Positions 14,405 through 14,747 of a stretch of 14,747 bases of DNA are shown here, in pieces (the stretch's first letter is position 1; every line of letters starts with the position of its first letter). Source of the stretch: Clostridiaceae bacterium (GTDB lineage Bacteria > Bacillota > Clostridia > Oscillospirales > Acutalibacteraceae); NCBI GenBank assembly GCA_904501875.1, contig CAJGCQ010000017.1, positions 1 through 14,747 of the forward strand, given 5' to 3'. The notes under the pieces are model-generated. The model was not told where the DNA came from and made no database searches. It saw only the letters and a program-made list of their open reading frames with translations. The position numbers and the translations under genes were made by a program.

Positions 14405-14719
14405 CTATTTCTTTGATTTATAAATAAAATACACACCTACAGCAATTAAAGCAACCTGAATTCCTATAGTTATGAAATCGCTCATATTAGCGCCGTTATG
14501 TGTAATGTTCCAGTAATAGTCGTTAGCAAAACTTCCTAGAACTGAAAGTCCGCCAAGTGCGGTCATTACTATACCGCCAATTTTTTTGCCCTTTGATTTT
14601 GGCTTTTGCACAGTTGATTGAAACTCTTCTGTTTTAGTAGATAATTCTACCGCTGTTCCGCAATTGCTGCAAAATTTAGTTTCGTCAGGGATTTCATTTC
14701 CACAATTTTTACAAAACAT
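14405..14719 (-). CDS. Zinc-ribbon domain membrane protein
   Basis: A 104-residue protein of unknown function. The N-terminus MFCKNCGNEIPDETKFCSNC is a zinc ribbon (C3, C6, C17, C20) of the zinc_ribbon_2/DZR type common in Firmicutes membrane and stress proteins. A polar linker (residues 25-45, rich in Lys, Ser and Thr) leads to a hydrophobic segment at about 47-65 (GGIVMTALGGLSVLGSF), a short outside loop with aromatic residues (NDYYWNITHNG), and a second hydrophobic segment at about 81-100 ending in YKSKK. So the ribbon and both ends likely face the cytoplasm. AAGGTGG at 14733-14727 supports the ATG. Its promoter would be beyond the window edge. Terminator at 14301-14334. Confidence 0.85.
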   Translation of the reverse strand: MFCKNCGNEIPDETKFCSNCGTAVELSTKTEEFQSTVQKPKSKGKKIGGIVMTALGGLSVLGSFANDYYWNITHNGANMSDFITIGIQVALIAVGVYFIYKSKK

Positions 14720-14747
14720 TTATAATCCACCTTAATTTTGAACTTCA

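Noticed and set aside
1..14747. CRISPR arrays, transposases, phage genes, rRNA or tRNA genes
   Set aside because: No regularly spaced direct repeats, no transposase or integrase motifs, and no RNA gene structure were seen on either strand.

Overview
This window reads as chromosomal core DNA of a Gram-positive anaerobe of the class Clostridia, probably an Oscillospirales/Ruminococcaceae-like gut bacterium. The evidence is purine-rich Shine-Dalgarno sites (AAGGAGG type), class II (Firmicutes-type) GalT, the order DUF512/PDZ radical-SAM protein - der - plsY - gpsA, a yceD-rpmF pair, and zinc-binding (four-Cys) forms of both L28 and L32. The species cannot be named from sequence reading alone.

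Left half (1-5103, + strand): the 3' part of galT runs with a one-base overlap into an AEC-family permease. Next comes rpmB (L28) as its own unit with a clear promoter, a palindromic leader and an intrinsic terminator. A close-packed set follows: HAD phosphatase, MFS transporter, dCMP/cytidine deaminase-like enzyme and an EamA/DMT exporter. It ends at a strong hairpin (5121-5162) that can terminate transcription from both sides.

Right half (5277-14719, - strand, so transcription runs right to left): a zinc-ribbon membrane protein with its own terminator; then a peptide-utilisation unit (pepD dipeptidase, OPT oligopeptide transporter, small PqqD-like protein) behind a good sigma-A promoter; then yceD-rpmF behind a perfect-consensus promoter (TTGACA-17 bp-TATAAT) whose -35 lies in the end of the pqqD-like gene; then, after an intrinsic terminator, the DUF512 radical-SAM protein, der, plsY and gpsA. 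Der (ribosome assembly), PlsY and GpsA (first steps of phospholipid synthesis) are joined by one-base stop/start overlaps, so ribosome assembly and membrane lipid synthesis appear co-expressed. GpsA makes the glycerol-3-phosphate that PlsY acylates.

Between the convergent halves (5163-5276) is what looks like a frameshifted tail of an XRE-type regulator. The 14122-14404 gap holds the pepD promoter, a terminator and an open stretch of unknown meaning. I found no CRISPR array, rRNA, tRNA, intact insertion sequence or prophage. The item most worth following is the pqqD-like gene coupled to the OPT transporter and dipeptidase: a peptide-binding fold placed in a peptide-import operon without an adjacent RiPP precursor or dedicated radical-SAM maturase.
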